NCBI RefSeq assembly: GCF_037975245.1
Contig: NC_092575.1
Location: 7,477,001 to 7,537,000 of the forward strand
Reading direction: 5' to 3'
Origin: Apostichopus japonicus
Taxonomy: Eukaryota; Echinodermata; Holothuroidea; Aspidochirotida; Stichopodidae
DNA length: 60,000 bases
The position numbers were made by a program, and so were the translations under genes. The notes under the pieces are model-generated. The model was not told the origin of the DNA. It worked only from the letters and a program-made list of their open reading frames with translations, and did not search any database. Every line of letters begins with the position of its first letter. Positions within the stretch are counted from its first letter, which is position 1. This document shows, in pieces, positions 11,660 to 24,500 of the stretch.

Positions 11660-12424
11660 TTCAGGTCCACGTAAACTCGAGTCTACATTATAATAAGTAT
11701 GACCTCGGATCCACATTAACAATATAGACTCGAGTCCACATTATTATAGGTATGACCTCGGGTCCACATAAACAATATAGACTCGAGTCCACATTATAAT
11801 AGGTATGACCTCGGGTCCACATAAACAATATAGACTCGAGTCCACATTATAACAGGTATGACCTCGGGTCCACATTAACAATATAGACTCGAGTCCACAT
11901 TATTATAGGTATGACCTCGGGTCCACATAAACAATATAGACTCGAGTCCACATTATAATAGGTATGACCTCGGGTCCACATAAACAATATAGACTCGAGT
12001 CCACATTATAATAGGTATGACCTCGGGTCCACATTAACAATATAGACTCGAGTCCACATTATAATAGGTATGACCTCGGGTCCACATAAACAATATATTC
12101 TCGAGTCCACATTATAATAGGTGTGACCTCGGGTCCACATTAACAATATAGACTCGAGTCCACATTAATAATAGGTATGACCTCGGGTCCACATAACAAT
12201 ATATTCTCGAGTCCACATTATAATAGGTATGACCTCGGGTCAACATAAGCAATATATTATCGAGTCCACATTATAATAGGTATGACCTCGGGTCCACATT
12301 AACAATATAGACTCGAGTCCACATTATAATAGGTGTGACCTCGGGTCCACATAAACAATATAGACTCGAGTCCACATAATAATAGGTGTGACCTCGGGTC
12401 CATATAAAAGCTGGACTCGAGCGC
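11660..12424 (+). repeat. 53-bp satellite/minisatellite array, ~14 copies
   Basis: About 14 tandem units of 53 bp. Each unit has two related halves, one starting TCGAGTCCACATTATAATAG and one starting TCGGGTCCACAT, joined by GGTATGACC and AACAATATAGAC. Copies differ by a few bases, so the array is moderately homogenised. There is no open frame along it. Confidence 0.95.
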
Positions 12425-14473
12425 GTACCGTATCTTACATAGTTGTTGCGGTTCAGTCTGCCTTATAACCTCGTGATATTGGATTACAGTTTAGAGAGGT
12501 ATTATACATTAGGAAATTGTCCCAACTGCATGGTTGCTTCTTACTCATCCATGAATGAATATTCATTTCAGTTTATTAACCAACGGACATGGAAATGCAG
12601 AGAATCTTAATAAAATGTGTGCGGATTGACAAGTGTACGTGACTGCATGTGCATTTTTTTCAACTGTAGGCTATACATATAAACCTGATAGTAATCACAG
12701 TGGTCAAGTATCCGTTATCTAAACCGAACTGAATTGATGGAGTGTGCTTTAATATTCAATGCATGTTAATACATAATAGCATAAGAAAGACTGTTAAACA
12801 ATCCTTCACTAAATATGAACAATAAAACAATTTAGACAAAAGATTAATTATGAAACTCTCAAAAGGAAACACGACGAAAATTAAAGTGACCATTTTTTCA
12901 TGCTCTGACTATAGGCCTACTTATCTTAAGTGTGGACTTAAGCAGACGATAATTTCATATTGACTTCATTTAAGCACTGATTGATGAACCATTCTTTTAG
13001 CTGTCATCAATCCGCCTAATTTCCTCATTCCATAATCATATCAATTAACTTTAAATTTACGACCAGCCAGGACACAGCCATACTATATAATTATCATGCA
13101 AAAACTCTCTCGCCGCCTTTTTTGCCTTATATACTTCCACGATTTATCATAACGTAAAAATCCATTATGACGCGAACTAATTTAGCGCCGAATTCCCATG
13201 TGCCAAGGTTTATTGAAGAGAAAACTGAGATGCTTGACAAATCGACAGAGAAGGAGAGATGAAAATGACCAGGCCGTATCAACGGAAAGTACTGCAAGCT
13301 GCTACATCAATAACTACACAATAAGTGAAGCACTTACGACGTCACGCGTAGCAATGACTCAGTGACGTGAATTATACCGCGTTTAATATGGATTGTAATA
13401 TACTGTGTATATGTCGTCTGCCAAAAAGCTGGCATTGTAACATCGCGTTAGGCTACCTTCAACTCAGTACTAATTAATCAACGTCAGTGTGTACGCTTTT
13501 ACCGGGTTTTCACGACCAGGATTTTTCAAGTAGGCCGGCGATATATTTTTGTCATTATAACCAGGCTAGGTTAAGAAGTTTTTGTACGGTGAATATTTCA
13601 CCGCCATTTGGATGATTTTGGGAGTCTACGTATTTCATACAGTGGTTTAATTGGTGTAGTTGGTTGTATACACACGCCTTGCTCATGAGCTGTGTACAAC
13701 ATACACAAATTGGCATTCAGTGTTAAAAATTAAACATTGACTGAATAGCAGCTGCAAGTTCCGTCCAAGGTAAGGAAAACAGTTTTGTTTATATATTTGT
13801 TTACTTTCATTGTCATTTCATGTAATGAGCGCTGATACATAATGATTAAAGACACCTGTGTTTATTGCCAGTGTTATTCTCGTAGACAGGGTCGGCTATA
13901 GTAGCATGTAGACACATTAAATGTCAAAAGGTAATCTACACCAGATGAAACCATAATATGTTACTGTTGTTGTTTTACCGCAAAGCAGACGGTAACCTCC
14001 CCGTTCTATATATGAATAGTGCTGTAAGCGGCTTTCGATGCTCACGTATATAGCCTGTTAACGAATGTGAATGACATTTGATATAAGTGTCATTTTGATA
14101 GTCATTTCGTATTTCTCATAGCAATATGGTAGATGGAGATTATTTGGGAAATTCAATCAGTGAAAATGTGGTTTGACATGTTCTCATTTATTATTGGTTC
14201 ATGGTCATGATAGGCCGAATGTAAACTTAGTCAATGTCGGATATAACTGATGAATGAGTCATAGTGTCTAAGAGGTGGAGAATAAGAGTGTTAATATTAC
14301 TCTGTTGGACTAATTGGAAGTAAAAAATCAATGAAATATATGTGCATGATTTCATCGCAAGTCGGTTAATTGTTATAATGGATATGATATACGTTTCACG
14401 TAATTTGGAATTGTCGTTTATATAGAATACAAATACTACATGCAGAATAATGATAGGACAGCCTTGTGTTAGC

Positions 14474-14500
14474 CCAGGGAGTTGTTATGGAACTCCCTGG
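14474..14500. repeat. Perfect 10-bp hairpin
   Basis: CCAGGGAGTT and AACTCCCTGG are exact inverted copies around a 7-nt loop. There is no T-run after it, so it is probably a transposon end remnant rather than a terminator. Confidence 0.5.
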
Positions 14501-14760
14501 TTAGCCATATATATAGTAAGTTCAAGGCCTGTTACATTATTTTAGATCACTGCATACACGTTTTTAATTCGTAGCCACCGTTCTCAACACGATATAATAA
14601 TAGTTCTACTATTGAAATATGATCAAATGTGTTGTACCCAGGCTATTATGCGATGCATATCAAACTGTTTCGCTTCCTCTTAAAATAATCAGATCAATAC
14701 ATCATGTGTGGATAAATGTTCCCTACTGAGCCGGTCAAATATAGGTCATTACTTCTCCAC

Positions 14761-14832
14761 GTACAATAGGCTATGTATAGGCTATATATAGGCTATATAT
14801 AGGCTATATATATAGGCTATATATATATATAT
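14761..14832 (+). repeat. (TATAGGC)-type tandem repeat running into (TA)n
   Basis: Repeated AGGCTATATAT units pass into a pure TA run. This is simple sequence with no coding content. Confidence 0.8.
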
Positions 14833-15070
14833 TATCATTAATTATTAATTCTACACAGTGTACATGAAAAGTTAAGTTGTTCTCACCTAAATGGTGCCAT
14901 GTTCCTTGTAGGTAATAAATCAATTGACACCTTGGATAATATTTGTTACAAACAATAATGATAAATTCGATCAATTTTGTTAAATATATGTATCTACATA
15001 TCTATATTATTCTTTTATTTCTAACAAAATTAATTGAATTTTTCATTTTTCGTTAACTAGTCAACTATGA

Positions 15071-15124
15071 CCCTACCGCCCGTCCTTACCGCCCGCCCTA
15101 CCGCCCGCCCTACCGCCCGCCCCT
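15071..15124 (+). repeat. GC-rich minisatellite (CCCTACCGCCCG)n
   Basis: About four 12-bp units of CCCTACCGCCCG form a conspicuous GC-rich island in AT-rich surroundings. Confidence 0.8.
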
Positions 15125-16043
15125 ATCCCCATATTTCTGCAATGGGTTTGTGTTCTTTGTGTTTGCACCACTCATTAGGCGAAACAAATGCTACAGCCTA
15201 AATATTCTCCACCCCATAATTCCTGCAATTTCCATCAGGAAATCAGCAATGATGGATGTGTTTGTAGTAGCATATTATTACACGTACGGTATAGGGCTTC
15301 AGGCAATATCTAATTCAAAGTGTATATGTGCTAAATATGACTGGGTGTGATTATATACAGTTTTTATATTGTTACTGGTAGCATTAAACGTTATTTCTGT
15401 TATTTTATGTTATTTCTTTGTCGGATTTTCGGCAGTTGGACATATGTAATTATACTCTACGGACGGGCACCTAATACACAATATAGGCTACAGGTAAGAT
15501 AGCTTACATTATATTAGCCTGCAAAGAACATGATAAAAACACGTTGGGATACAAATTGTATGCAACAGTTTTTTGTGCATAATGATTACTATAACACATG
15601 TAGCCCATGGCAATGAAGAAAACCGAATTGGCTCAATGTGTCTTCCAGATGAATACATCAACCGATGATAGTTTGCGGTAGCAGTATTCTATGGCAACGT
15701 ATAGGCCTAGGCCTATGCAAAGCCCCGAGGAAATTGTATTATTAAATCAGTTACTCTGCTGAGCCTATGTGCTTCAAATTAATACATTTTTATTTGTATA
15801 GATATGTATAAAGCTTTAAGCAGAACCCTGATTCCTATGGGACGTAATGTAAAAGTTGTGATTGGTATAGTTTATTGGCCAGCGTTCAAATAGACAGTAT
15901 AAAGGTTTGTTCTTGAAGCAATGAGAGGTAAAGATATACTGTCGGTTTAGATTACGCCAGTCATGCTGGGCCTAGTCCGGGGTTGACCTGGCTGTTCTGC
16001 ATGTGCTTCACACTACATGCGTACTAGTACTACCATTCCCATG

Positions 16044-16391
16044 CATAGGCAGTACGAGCCCAATTTGATTGGGGGGGGGGGGGCTGTAACAACTTGCCCG
16101 AAAAATATAACCAAAATGTTAAGGTGCATATCATATAGGCATGCATCGGATATTACATCGCATGCCAATTACATCAGTCATTTGCTGTGTTATTAACCTT
16201 CCATATTGGTTATCATTTTTGGGCTAGTCGTTACAATATTAATAATAAGTTTGACCATTGAAAAACACATTGCAATTTATTTTTCTTTCAGTAGGTGCCC
16301 GAAAAATTCTCAGCATATTGCACGAATTTTCACAAAAATTGTTGAGGGGTGCATCCCCCAGCCCCCCCCCCCCCCGCCTCCTACGCCTATG
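16044..16391. mobile_element. hAT-like non-autonomous element, 348 bp
   Basis: The ends are inverted: CATAGGCAGTACGAG at the left faces CTCCTACGCCTATG at the right. The flanking 8 bp, TTCCCATG and CTCCCACG, match at 6 of 8 positions, consistent with an aged 8-bp target duplication. The interior contains G14 and C15 runs near the two ends and no transposase. Confidence 0.5.
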
Positions 16392-16854
16392 CTCCCACGT
16401 AAGATGAATGTTGGTTTTCTTCTCCAATAACTGAAATTTCGGGGGACCCGCAAATCAGTCTTTTGAGATCCTCAGAATTGTATGATTACTTATAAACTAA
16501 TTATTTAATCTGTTTTTTTTGTACTGTTCAAAAGCGCTTACAAAGGTCACATCGGAGAAAAAAATATCAAACTTCTCCTACGGAAAATCAAAATAATTGC
16601 GTATACCAATGTAACGTTAGTTTCATATACATTATTCACTATTTCAGCTATTTGAATAAAATTTTCAATAAATATTTCAATAAATAATAATTAGTAAATA
16701 TTAAAATAAAATGAATACAAATATTTGAATATTTCAATGAAATATTGATCCGCCGATATTCTGTGGTCGTTACGATCCATTACATCGCGGCCGAGACCCC
16801 GCCCATCTCGGCGCTCAAACAGTCAACTTTCAGATTTCCGAATTGTTAATTATT

Positions 16855-16985
16855 AATCACCTTAAAGGAGTAGTGTGTATACAGTAACTTTATAACAAAC
16901 CTGAGATCCAATAATCACCTAAAAGGGGTAGTGTGTATACATTAGCTACTTAACAAGCCTGAGATCCAATAATCACCTTAAAGGA
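16855..16985 (+). repeat. 58-bp tandem repeat, ~2.5 copies
   Basis: AATCACCTTAAAGG starts recur at 16855, 16913 and 16971, each followed by AGTGTGTATAC, and the first two by CCTGAGATCCAAT. Confidence 0.85.
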
Positions 16986-17460
16986 GCAGTGTGCATACAG
17001 TATAGCTCTACAATATAACTTTAGGTATATGTTCATTTCGCGGGTGAAGTGGTACTGCCTTTCGGTCTTACAGCAATACGGACAATTTGTGAATATATTC
17101 TTCTTCCCATCCCTCACCCCCCCTCCCCATTGCCTCCACTCCCTTCCATTTCGTCTTTACACATAATATACTGTCGATATTGCAGCCTATTATTAGTGCT
17201 TAATTTAAAATATCCTTCTGCAGTTTACTTTTGAAAAGCAGTAACATATAATCGTGATTTACTTAGGCAAAATCACCATAGGGAGGGAATCCATTTATTG
17301 GTATTAACTTTCTAACACCATGCCGTCGTTGATTACATCAGTCACCGGGTGCTTTCCCTTCCACTACACCGTAACTGGTCACACCTCACCCCGCCCCCCA
17401 TCTCCACGCACAGTTTTGAAAAATATTCCATTACTGATGTACACGTCTTTACAAACCCCC

Positions 17461-17510
17461 CTCCCCCATGACCCCCTCCCCATGACCCCCTTCCCCATGA
17501 CCCTCACCCT
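17461..17510 (+). repeat. C-rich minisatellite (CCCCATGACCCCCTC)n
   Basis: Three copies of a 15-bp unit. The open frame across it (17320-17598) is low complexity and not taken as a gene. Confidence 0.8.
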
Positions 17511-18307
17511 TCTTCTCCTCTTCATCTTTCAAATCTCCGCCTTCTTCTCTCTCCATGGCTTTTATTTACACATCAGTAAAGGTCCCAACGCGATCTAATG
17601 TGTCCTGAGTAGTTCATTATACAATGTGTTCTATCATCTTGGTAAATACACCACTTAGCGTAATGGTCAAAATTCCTCGTATTGTTATCTCACATAAAAT
17701 GAAGCACTAGAAATACAACTGGTCCCTGTAGAGTATCCATCCAGTCAGACTGACCTCTCATTGTGAATTCATCTCTTGTAGTTTACAAAATACAAGCCCT
17801 TTTTTATTGTGTTTAGCCTACTATTGCTGTTAAGTATTTATATATAGAAACCCATGTTTACACACTCAGACAGATTACCATGTAACCTCACACGCAGTTA
17901 TAAATGTCGGGTACTATAGCCTACGTTACGTAATCCTGTATACAATGTAGTAACAATAACAACTGTTTTTCACCGTTACGTCTAAAAAGAAAGTTTTAGA
18001 GAAACTTCCCACACGACAACGGGGAGGGTATTGCTGCACTCTGCAGTGGCCAAACTAAACAACGTATTTCCAAAGAATGGGGTAATTTGGATACGATGCG
18101 GTATCGCGGATGATATTTTATTTTGCGAATTTTTAAGTGACTTTTTTTTACAGAAAAAACACATGGTGAAACATATTCTTCTAGAACCCTTTTTCGCGTC
18201 TCTGCAGATCATCACCCAAGCGACACCCGTTAGTGATCAAGTTATTCTCTTACTCGACAGACTTCACCCATTTCCATACTTTTTGAAGAAATCTAGCTCA
18301 GGCCAGG

Positions 18308-18518
18308 ATGAGCTCGTATCGTCGTTACAGTTCAAGATTGACGGAGTCGTCGTCGTCATCATCGGCAACGTCATCAACCACGTCATCTTCATCTTATATA
18401 TCGACGTCAGACGTTACACGCCGTACGACAACATCGTCAACAAACTTTAGTCGATCAACACCACTACGATCCACGTGGGCAACATCTAGACCAGCCTTGC
18501 CACCAAAACCAGCAAAAA
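18308..18518 (+). CDS. SEPTIN4/5: Septin coding exon 1, Ser/Thr-rich N-terminus
   Basis: Starts at ATG 18308 with A at -3. It encodes about 70 residues dominated by Ser, Thr and Arg, partly from a (TCA/TCG)n trinucleotide tract, followed by a proline-rich ALPPKPAK stretch. Donor AAAA/gtaagt. Possible acceptors upstream (tttttacag at about 18151, tctctgcag at about 18207, cgacag at about 18260) suggest that the 5' UTR is itself split. No homologue is recognisable for the extension, so the start is supported by phase and context rather than by similarity. Confidence 0.75.
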
Positions 18519-21500
18519 GTAAGTCATCTTGTTTTAAGGGTTCATCACTATATGGACTCGAAATGTGCTAGAAAAATCAAATAATGGTCACTCGATCGTA
18601 GTCCAACTTAATCAAGCATTTTATTGCCTCCCCCCCCCCTCCCCCGAAATTATTTTCTTTACCTGCTCACTGAGACGTTAGACTGTACAATTCAACACTC
18701 CTCGGTGTCTGCAACAATTCTGGAGATTCAGAATCTGCCCCGCCGAGAAAGTCCTTTCTCAAAACATTTAGCAATTTCCCCGTCCCCACCCCAATCCCAA
18801 ACAGACCTGACGAATGCGAAGGGGTCACGGAGACGCAGCCCGGGGCCAGGGGGTAAAACAATATTTGCCATTTTGTCCTTCTATATTTTGGTAGATGGCA
18901 ACGATTTGATATAAAGGACAAAAGAAAAAAACATGGGTTGCGATAAGTTTGAAAGTATTCCACAAATGTTATATATATGCAAAGTGTGGACAGATGTATA
19001 TGTATTTTAGCAGTATAGCTTGAAGACTTATTATGTTACTCAAGGAATGTATACAGCAAATATTCAACTGCTGCAGTAAGATGGCCATTGGTGTGTAAGT
19101 TTGTGCGTCGTTCATTGTTGTCTTGCGCCACACCACGTATGCGTGCTACGTATACAGCTTAACAGGGGTGTCATAAGACAAGTGGGAGCGGGAGTTACTG
19201 GTGTGAGGGTGGGAGGGGGCCAATATCGGAAGATATTTAGGCACCGTCCTTTCACACACATACAAAATAAGGAAAATTAAGTCCAGTATATAAAGTTTTT
19301 CAACATAAGAGCACTTCGTATTTCCTTTGGTTTTAACTTGTCGACAACAATAGCCATAAATATGAAAAAGGGGACTTCTAGTTTATGAAAAGAGTCACTT
19401 TAGAGGCAGTTGACATGTGCCCCCCCCTCCCCTTTCCTCCCCCGACCTCGCGTCAACTGATGTTATATTACTACATGCAGTGGAGTGTGTATATCCTGTC
19501 ATTGTATTGCTCTAGTATGCAGGTGCCTATAGATGTCAAAGCCCCGCCAAACTGATTTGGTTCTGTCCGTCAGAACTTGCAAGCCGTTTAATTATAATTT
19601 GATTTAGTTTTAAAGTGTGGGCCTATAATACAGATGTACGTCAGCTGTTGACAAACCTAAATTGCTGTTGTCATTTGGGAAAGCCCAAAAATCTTACTCG
19701 GTGCAAGTAACTCGACATGAGCCGCGTGCTTGGAAATTCTCAAGAGGGGGCTAGTAATACAGTAATAAAAAAAAGTTAAAAACTCCACAGACAACATGAC
19801 AATATTTCTTTAAAATTTATGAAAGTAACCTGGGGAATTGAATAGTTTCTAATTACTAATTACGGGACTTTTGAAATGATTACAAAAATACATAAATAAA
19901 AGAACAAAACTGAACGAAAGATAATTTCATACAATAATTTATACACCCAGTGCGTCTCTGTGTGACAGAGGAGGCTGTGAAGGTAAATTGACATGAAATG
20001 TTATTTTGTTGTAGCTCTAAGTAGATCGGATTATATCATTTTATCAGTCAATGCTACATAGGCCTACATATAGGGCAGTACTTGTGGACTAAGTCATTTG
20101 TTTTCGCCTCCTTGTTTGGAATTATAAGCAAAGTGGGCGTTAAGGAATAAAGTAGATGGTCGAGGAGTAAGAGAAAGGGACACACAGGTACCCCTGAATA
20201 GAACCACAGGTAGTACCCCTGAATAGAACCACAGGTACCCTATAACTATAAAAGCAGTAGTCCCATCGGTATATGATATAGATTTAGCCGTAAAATGGTA
20301 CTCGATAGATTCAAGTTTTTTTTATTATTGAAGGGAGTTGATTCTATAGGCTAATTTGTTATTCTTTGTATTATGGATCACGCCCTAATTTAACCAAAAT
20401 ATGACTATAGCATATAAAATGTAAGTCTTAAGATCATGTAAAACATCCGCGGTCTACATTTAGACAGCTCCACTGCAAGTTACAGTAATTTTCCAATATT
20501 TTAGTACCCGAAATATTTTTGGTTTCTATCGATCCGGAGTAAAGTTTTCTGGTTTTATCTAGGGACCCTATAGGGTCTCTAGTTTTATCCAATCCGCTTT
20601 TGTATAGGCTCACTTTATTTACATATAAAAGAGATGATAAATGAATAGTCATGAGCTAATTTATATCGACACCTTATAAGGCTTAACTGTTAAAGAATAT
20701 ATCGTATATAGAAAGTGGATTTCTATGAACACAAGAACACATTTCCTTTCTTCATAAACACATTTCCTATGGACATTTCCTATAGCGGGGATGTGGATAA
20801 TTGGGTGATATCTAATTAATTAATTCTTCTACAGGGAGAGAGAGATGGGGAATGCTGATGTATACTGTTTATCTACTGAAATGACTGTAGAGTGCATAAA
20901 GATTATGTTACAAATGTGTGTAAATGATTTAAAATGTACCAACACATATAGTTGACCTTTCGACGGTGTAGCAGGCTCATCTGGGTGTGATGTATGGAGG
21001 GCAGCCTCCTCATTTGACTCCAGTGTTTACTAAGATGAGGCCATTCGTCAGGGTCGTGCAATGAACCACTGTTATTGTTAAAGGATGCATCTTGGTAAAA
21101 TTCCCCAGTTGTGTGTGTCATAAACACACAAAAATTACTCTTCAAAATTTGAAACCATTTCTGGTACCGCTTATGTAAAATACAATATTAACATATGAGG
21201 AACTTTTAATTACATCAAAGCGACGTGTTTATTTATTTTTCATTTCAGGTTTGACTGAATTAGAGAAATATGACGTTTCATCGACTGTGACTGAAGAACC
21301 AGCCCGGTCGAAAGAATACGTAAGTCCCCCTCCCAACTCTACCCTCCCCCCCCCCCCACACACACTGTGAATAATTTTTATGTGTTCCTTCTGTGGTAAT
21401 TGGTTTGAATATGTACTGGTTGGAGACTCAGCTGAACCAAGAAGCTGTCACTATGTGACAGATCCCCGTTTGAACGAGTTACTTATAACACAAGGGTATA

Positions 21501-24500
21501 CTCACATGATACTTCCTATATCCGAAATATCGTCGCCCTTATCAAAATATCCCAGTCAGCTGAAAACTGGCTTTAGGAGGGTACAATGGGGATTTCAAGA
21601 TGTGGAGTGGGGACCTGGTATAGTGGCCCTGAAAATATCGATATGCCAATATTGTATCATTATGATTGCGATGATTACGATTTGAATCGACATGCGGTTC
21701 GCGAAATAAAAACGTTGTGCTTTACACAAATAGTGATATTCTGCCCCTCACCCCCTCGATCATTCATTTAACATCACAATTCGCGAAACCATTTCTAAGA
21801 GGCCTTCTAGAGTATAGACTCTTAACTGAGCAACTTTAAGAAATACACATCAAATAGATATTGCCTATATTGTTTCTCCTTTGTCAAGGATTTAGACAGA
21901 GCTATTTCTTATCAGTTAAAATGGTTCAATATTTTAAAATACCGATTGATTTTGTTGGGCCTTGCTTGAAATCAATAAATTCAGATTATATTGAGCAGCA
22001 GGGTTATAGACTACACCTACATCATCAACCGCCACAAACATATCTGTCAAATAAACAAGCGTTATTGCTATGGGTAGGCGAGACGAAAACTACATGTTTT
22101 TCCGGCGACACATTCCAAATCATACCGGAATCAATGTTTGATATGGGTATTGTGGGTGTTAGTTCGATAGAAATTAGTTTGTCGTCAAACGGGAACAAAA
22201 TTTGGTTTCTGAAATCAACCATTTTTTTTTTTGGGGGGGGGGGATTAAGATAACAATGTACACCAATAGGTAAGTATTTGCATATTTATCTGTAACTTTA
22301 TTTTTTACAACAACAAAAAATTATATAAGAAAATCCGCGGTATCCTTCATACGGTTATCTAATTTCTGATAATGGGAAAAACCTGACGCTTCTTATTATT
22401 GCATATGATTGGTCAGTTCACATCGTCTGCGTGTTTGTGATTGGACATGGTCACATCGTCTGCAGAGATACCTGTATTTGGTAATTTACATACATTTAGA
22501 AGAATAGTCAATGGTAAATATATACGACTAGTTTGTACAGCTATAACATGCACAATGGATTCTGAATAGAACAGACCGGATTAAAATCTTGTATTATGGT
22601 CTGTATAGTTACGTTATATATGATACTTCATATCTACCTTATTATCGTCCGTTAAGTTGTTCGAAATCAAAGTGGCGCCACATTCCAACGTAAACGTGCA
22701 ATTCATTTTTAAACGATTCTCAGCTTATCAAGTGAAATTCTGGTATATTGTATCACTGTTTTGTACTAATACATGTACCGTATAAGTTCTTATCTGATAG
22801 CAGACAACTGCAAAAGTTTCCGATTTGGTTATACAGTTTGTGAATGTTTTGGTATTTGTAACACACATGGAATTCTCATCAGTACGGTCCTTAGCAACCT
22901 GTTTTCTGGAATGTCATTGGGGTTAGATCACCGCCGGAAGACTTTCTGCAGGAAGTAAGGATGCAAGTGCTGTCTATACACACTGTACATGCAGACGCAC
23001 ACAGTGTAAAATCAATGCCACAGCTTCGTTTCAAATCATTCATTCATTGTCTCATCAATGTATACGGCTATAGCTCGGTGCATATATGTTTGATAAGATA
23101 AATGAATAATGTGTGAATAAATTCGACCTTACAGGATGAGTCATAGATAGGTTAACCTCATTGTTCAACTCACATGTATACACGACAAGGGTAAGGGTAC
23201 TATTATTATACGTGCTTTCCTGCACAGTGACGTATTAGCAATGTATACACGTGTGGGTGGGTGGGTGGGTGGGTATATCTGTGTTGGGATAATGTTATCA
23301 CCGCAAATGTGAAAAGGGGGGCAATTCATGGAGTTGCAGATGTCATCTCTTCCATAACCTTTGACCTCAATTGATCTTTGTCCTCGACCCTAAACACTAT
23401 AAGCTGTCCTATTTCAAATTCGTCTCATCATTCCCTACATATCGTGTCGTTTAATGCCTTTTACCTACATGTTGACAAGCAGAAAATGCCTAAAACCCAC
23501 AATTTAGGTTTTTGACCTCTGACCTTAGATCTATGACGTCATCAATCACGCAGGCACAAGTTTACATAATCAGGCACCTACCCACCAAGTTTGAACTTGA
23601 TCGGACTAGCGGTTTAGGAGGAGTTTTCGACACACTTTTCTCGCAATTTAGTCCAATTTGACCTTTGACCTCTATTGAGCTTTGTCCTCGACCCGACCAC
23701 GGCCTAGAAGGAGTTTGCGACACATTCTTTTTCTCACTCACACACACACACACACACTCACAAACATCCTCACATTTATGATTTGGGGTGAAGTACAATA
23801 TCTCATCTCCCTATACGTTACATGTTGGGAGATGAGATAATTATTATAACTTTGGAAGTAGCAACGATGGGATGACACAGATAATGTGAACGCCAAAGTA
23901 TCGTAACATAGTAATATAGGTCACCGATTGAGTGATAACAAAATCAGTACTCCACCCATTCCCCTTCTCCCTCCTTCTTCCGTCTTCAAATATATGGGAA
24001 ACAGAAACTAAGATACTGTAATGGCTACCGTCTTTGCATATAGCATGATGATCACTGAGGGAAGGGAAAGGGGCATGTCATATCATGTCCCCTAACCTTT
24101 GCAACCTCACACAAAGTATTTAGTTACACAAACGTGCGTTTTGAACTACTTACACAGACCTAATTTATTGTCTGAATGACGTCTAAAGTTTAAATGTCTG
24201 GGGCACGAACCCCAGACCCCCTACGCGGGAGCCGGCTTCGGTGGCTACAGAAAGCACCCCTCTTTGATTCGCGGCTTACCCAACCAAGAAGGTTCTGACC
24301 CTTTCCTAAGTAATGGGGGGGGGGGGGTTAAATTTGTCTTACCCCTCTCCATCCCCTATTCCTTCCCCCGTTTACAATATTATTTTTCCCCAGACCACCT
24401 ACATAGGAGTCGGCTTCAAAGTACATCGCCATCCTTTTTTTTTAAATTCATTCATTCGCCTCTGGCCCTAAGTTAAATTTCAAACTCCTGCCCCCCCCCC

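Larger units (their letters stand above)
8751..18151. other. Intergenic / septin upstream region, repeat-rich
   Basis: No protein-coding exon was recognised between the WSB flank and the septin start region. The stretch is filled by the repeats and mobile elements listed separately. A CRE-like TGACGT-rich patch near 13330-13375 and a good donor-like word (CCAAG/gtaagg at about 13770) could belong to a septin promoter and untranslated first exon, but this is speculative. Confidence 0.4.

Noticed and set aside
18031-18450. 139-codon plus-strand frame overlapping septin exon 1
   Set aside because: It begins at a TTG and runs in another frame through the Ser-coding trinucleotide tract. The septin frame explains the coding signal.
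21861-22253. 130-codon plus-strand frame in septin intron 2
   Set aside because: It ends in a homopolymer-derived Phe/Gly run and has no family resemblance.
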